64,000 nt of DNA from contig NC_134702.1 in the NCBI RefSeq assembly GCF_043290135.1, forward strand, positions 83,024,817 to 83,088,816. The letters run 5' to 3'. The position numbers and the translations under genes are program-made. A model generated the notes under the pieces. That model did no database searches and was not told where the DNA came from. It worked only from the letters and a program-made list of their open reading frames with translations. The stretch is from Rhipicephalus microplus. Taxonomy: Eukaryota; Arthropoda; Arachnida; Ixodida; Ixodidae. The stretch's first letter is position 1. Each line of letters opens with the position of its first letter. Shown one piece after another: positions 58,732 through 64,000 of the stretch.

Positions 58732-59214
58732 TTGTCTAACCTCGCATCACAGCTATAGTCTACATTCTCGGAATACACAACCCAGAAGAAACCGAGTGCG
58801 TCAATCTTGTTTCTGAACGTAAGTACGTGAACAGCTAGCACGAAAAAGGTTTACGCACGACCTCTTACATGACGGGCACGCACGGCTTGCTAATTAAAGC
58901 TTCTGCTTGCATGACGCGACTTAGGAGGTCCCGGTGCACTCACGAAATGAGAAAACTGCCGCAACACGCAGTGCAGCGCTCTCGTTCTAGGAGGGTAACT
59001 AGCTACAACGAAAACAGACCTCCTCTTCCCAGTTTGCATGAGCTGCTTGTAAGCGCGCGTGCGTGTGCTCGAGAAGAAAGAAGGTTATGTGTGCGCATGT
59101 GTCATCGATAACTACATGAAAGCTGTCCTCACCCCTTAATTTTCGGGTGAGGGGCCGAGCCCTGCCTTGCCCCAGCGACTTACCAAGCTGCGCCACTGTT
59201 AAGTGTGTATACCG
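58732..59214. other. No recognised feature
   Basis: Nothing seen. Confidence 0.5.
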
Positions 59215-59310
59215 GACATAGACACAATCGTGAGAGCGCAACTAAACACAACTCATCTGTTTCTTCTTGCGTGTTGTGTTTAGCTGCGCTCTCATGGTGG
59301 TCTCTATGTC
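59215..59310. repeat. Fold-back inverted repeat, about 38-bp arms
   Basis: Inner arms TGAGAGCGCAACTAAACACA(AC) (59231-59252) and 59273-59294 match at 21 of 22 positions. The outer part (GACATAGA...) extends the match to about 59215 and 59310 with several mismatches. The 20-base spacer holds CTTCTTG, as does the loop of the hairpin at 16450. Confidence 0.85.
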
Positions 59311-59339
59311 GAAGCGCCAACTCGCACAACAGTCAACTC

Positions 59340-59378
59340 TTTTGTGTATACCGAACCGTCGGACCAGTATACACAAAA
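59340..59378. repeat. Small inverted repeat, 11-bp arms
   Basis: TTTTGTGTATA and TATACACAAAA with a 17-base spacer, close to the fold-back repeat at 59215 and perhaps part of the same element. Confidence 0.7.
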
Positions 59379-61154
59379 TTGTTAATATCGAAGATAAACT
59401 CGGCCAAAACGGCATCGATTCTCGGGAAACAAGACGACCGGCGCAGATTCCTTAAGAACTACAAAGCGAAACACAGCGGTTGCCGTACTACAAAAGGGAT
59501 CAAGGAGAGAAAAAAAAAGAGGAAGGACGTTTCTTCTGCGGGCTCACGAAGAAAGGCGATACAGCTTGACTGCCCACGAGATAGAACTAACCAGGAAGAG
59601 AAGCTTTCGACCAAAACATAAGAATAAGAAGGATGATATATATTGGCAGCTGTTCTTGCGTAAGAGCGCACGCAACGGACAAGCTGAAAAAAAAAAAAGG
59701 TGCGGGGGGGGGGGGGTACACATACTGCAAAGAGAGAGAGAGAACAAGAAGATGAGAGCGGCAGATAATCTTCCACCTCCTCACCACCAACACTGCCGCT
59801 TCCAACGGCAGTTATGAGAGCCTCGGGTGCGTGGGGTTCCGAGATTAATATTGGCAATCTCCTGGAATCTTGCTCTTTTGTCCCACGTCCGAGAGAACGC
59901 GCAGATGGTCGGTCGAGTGTGAGAATGAGAACAAAAAAAAAAAAAAGACATGTTGGAGGCACTGTCCTATAACAAAACTTCCTTAGTTTCATTTATTGAC
60001 CTCTTTTTTTTTTCAGCGGGGACAAAAAAGAAGTTACGACACCGCAGGCTTATATAACTTTAACTCTATATAAGTAAAGTGCGCAAGAATATTTTTTTAT
60101 CTTTAGCTTCATTAGGCGGGGCTCATTATTCTTCAGTGGCGGTATCCGCGTGTCTTCGGCAACCGCGATAGCGTGCTGGTTCATTGCGTTTTGCGCACCG
60201 ATGGACATCGGCGTTCTTCTCTTCCATTTTTCTTTTTCCTTCTTTCTTTCTTTTTCACCACTATGGCTGAATGCTTTGTTTTCGTGGTTATCTTGTCGTC
60301 AGCGGTATCGAAAAAAAAAGTGGTAGACATTACAGGGTTTTCAATTTCGTAAAGTAAAGGTTTCATTCGAGTCGACCACTGACCGTGGACAGGAAGAAAA
60401 AAACAAAAACTTCAGTGTGGGCTTCACCTCCCATCTCGCTGTGAAGAGAAAAGTCACCGAGTTAACAGCAGCAAAAGACACTACGAAGTTCTAAGGGCAC
60501 AGGTGAAGCTGAGCGAGACATCGAGCCCTACTTCGAGAACGAAAAAATAAATAGAACATCCCCAATGCTAACTACATCACAAAGCACAAAGAAGTGAGTA
60601 ATTGGATTTTACATTACTTATTCAAAATATAAGGAGGGGCGCCATGGAATCAGGGTGGGGAAATACTAATTGATTCAACGGCCCGGGATTATTCTTGTCG
60701 CCAAAATAACCACGGCATGCTCAACCTTAAGGCCGTTAAGATGATGATATATCATATACAAGGCAACGTGATATGGACGTTGTTTGCAGATGTTTTCCTC
60801 CCATATCAGACATGGTGGTGGCAAAGATCACGGCCCAAAATATTCCAGGGGGATTAGCTTAATTAAGCAACCCGCGTCCAACGCTTGCCAACCGACCCAT
60901 TGAGTGCCTCACGGCTGCGGCCGTCTTGTGTGCGTTACTTATACGTCTTGGTACATGTATACTGGCTTTAGGCTGCTTCAGTTTGAGCATATGCATCTGT
61001 TGAAGATCGTCGCTTATGCATGCCGTCCTTCTGCGTCTAAGAAATCCGATACGCAATATGCACTCGACTTCACATTTACAGTCTTCCTATAACTAGTTTG
61101 CTTCTGATTTTCGTATATTGCAGTTGGCGAAAATAACAGTAATTTATCCTTCCA
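59379..61154. other. No recognised feature
   Basis: A run at 59687-59698 followed by a G run at 59703-59716. T-rich and A-rich stretches elsewhere. Minus-strand frames (for example 177 codons, 59459-59992) are compositional. Confidence 0.5.
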
Positions 61155-63000
<1,846 letters not shown>

Positions 63001-63156
63001 CTGTACAAAACACAGATGCAAGAAGCAGTGAACAGAATACAGTTTGTAGAAAACAGAGATGCAAAAGCACAATTTGTACAACATAGATACAAAAAAACTG
63101 TACAAGGCAAAATTGGTACAAAAAAAACCGATGCAAAAAACACTTTGCAAAACACA
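63001..63156. repeat. Degenerate tandem array, about 30-40 bp units
   Basis: Four to five imperfect units built on TTTGTACAA, ACACAGATGCAAAA and related words (GTACAAAACACAGATGCAAG, GTAGAAAACAGAGATGCAAA, GTACAACATAGATACAAAAA, GTACAAAAAAAACCGATGCA). It abuts the SINE at 63157. All three minus-strand frames remain largely open across it. Confidence 0.65.
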
Positions 63157-63405
63157 GCCCCGCCGCGGTGGTCTAGTGGCTAAAGTACTCGGCTTCTGAC
63201 CCGCGGGTCGCGGGATCGAATTCCGGCTGCGGCAGCTGCATTTCCGATGGAGGCGGAAATGTTGTAGGCCCGTGTGCTCAGATTTGGGTGCACGTTAAAT
63301 AACTCCTGGTGGTCGAAATTTCCGGAGCCCTCCACTACGGCGTCTCTCATACTCATATGGTTGTTTTGGGACGTTAAACCCCACAAATCTATCAAATCAA
63401 TCAAT
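63157..63405 (+). mobile_element. Tick SINE type I, full length
   Basis: GCCCCGCCGCGGTGG start, perfect A box TGGTCTAGTGG at 63169-63179, B box GGATCGAATTCC at 63213-63224, complete body and a tail CAAATCTATCAAATCAATCAA. Target duplication not clear, perhaps hidden in the A-rich tandem array on its left. Confidence 0.95.
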
Positions 63406-64000
63406 GATATCGACGCACACACTTCCTTTGCTTTCACCGCTATTGCGGGAGGCCTACGAAAGTCCTCTTTCAAATTTTATTTCTCCCCCTCTCCTGCTGC
63501 AGCAATAATAGAGACGGCCACAGAAAAAAAAAAAAGAACAGGGGAAAAAGTAGAAGCAAAAGCTCGAGTCCATGTGACTGTACGCACAAATAAACCGAGC
63601 AATTACACGACAGCGATTGCGATCGGCGCTTTCGCGGAGAGCCTGTTTCGCTGTTTATGTCGCTTCTTTGCGCAGCACTGAGCGCACTCAGGAAATGCAA
63701 ACTCGCATTCCCCACGAGTGGGCGGCGGAAACGGCATTTCGATTCGGCGATGATGTCGTCGTCTCTTGCGACCACGCAAACTCGCACCAACTGCGTGCAA
63801 GGCTCGAACGTCGAGGCCGTTCCAAATCCATTAGCACGCGGCGTCGCTGACCGAGCGCCGGGATTCACGGCCGAGAAGCGTGGCGCACAATTCGTGACAG
63901 TTTGCGAGTCAGTTTGCACCAAGAAACAAAAAGAAACCGGTAGACGACTCAGTCATGAAAATGAGACGGAGTGAATACAACGTTCCTTTTACAGTGGCGG
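63406..64000. other. No recognised feature
   Basis: Frames of 77-150 codons overlap on both strands. The plus frame at 63617-63850 (EWAAETAFRFGDDVVV) is not recognised. Nothing further supported. Confidence 0.45.

Noticed and set aside
63157..63232. tRNA gene
   Set aside because: Has Pol III boxes and tRNA-like length, but it is the head of a SINE; the same holds for the heads at 8723, 13104, 27468 and 32959.

Overview
This window looks like non-coding, repeat-saturated nuclear DNA of a hard tick (Ixodidae, probably a metastriate genus such as Rhipicephalus). The main reason is a tRNA-derived SINE of the type described from ixodid ticks as Ruka. About fifteen copies are visible on both strands, and a related second type adds about three more, roughly one copy per 3.5 kb. 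Pol III A- and B-box heads, (ATCA)n or (ATT)n tails and, in nine cases, clear target-site duplications identify them. I found no host protein-coding gene, rRNA, functional tRNA or CRISPR array that I can defend. The long open frames come mostly from simple repeats, purine/pyrimidine tracts or mobile-element sequence. No organism name is given, so the taxon is an inference from repeat families.

Layout. 0-9 kb: a CATA/CAGA microsatellite block split by a SINE, two type-II SINEs, a 26-bp-arm hairpin, a CRE-rich segment leading into an LTR-like region with CCAAT, TATA and polyadenylation-like signals, and an (AT)n tract. 9-24 kb: three almost identical copies (674, 622 and 682 bp) of one dispersed element with tandem repeats inside and a terminal hairpin, which I interpret as a non-autonomous Helitron-like (Helentron/HINE-type) family. 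The same interval holds a 3' remnant of a CR1-like LINE (minus strand, about 20.4-20.9 kb), a 35-bp perfect inverted repeat, and a 614-bp almost wholly palindromic MITE with TACAGGGTGTCCCA-type ends. 24-43 kb: many SINEs, long AT and TTTC microsatellites, an inverted pair of a GC/CT-rich repeat (39.0 and 40.5 kb), and members of an unusual ACTCA/TGAGT-rich repeat family. 43-58 kb: one unassigned open frame, a minisatellite, a broken Ty3/gypsy reverse transcriptase fragment, a cluster of CArG-like palindromes (CCATATATGG) and two remnants of an RTE-like LINE. 58-64 kb: a fold-back repeat, a (CA)n tract of about 78 units, a degenerate tandem array and a last full-length SINE.

How it fits together. 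The only recognisable coding sequence is the debris of retroelement polymerases (CR1-like, RTE-like, gypsy). LINEs of this kind are the usual source of the enzyme that mobilises SINEs, but all copies here are dead. The stops inside recognisable domains fall where Trp or Gln is expected, consistent with C-to-T decay. Nesting gives a relative history: the ACTCA/TGAGT family is older than the SINE that split it, while the three Helitron-like copies and several SINEs with intact target duplications look recent.

The most unusual items are the Helitron-like family, the full-palindrome MITE, the ACTCA/TGAGT family, and several independent hairpins with a spacer of about 12 nt.
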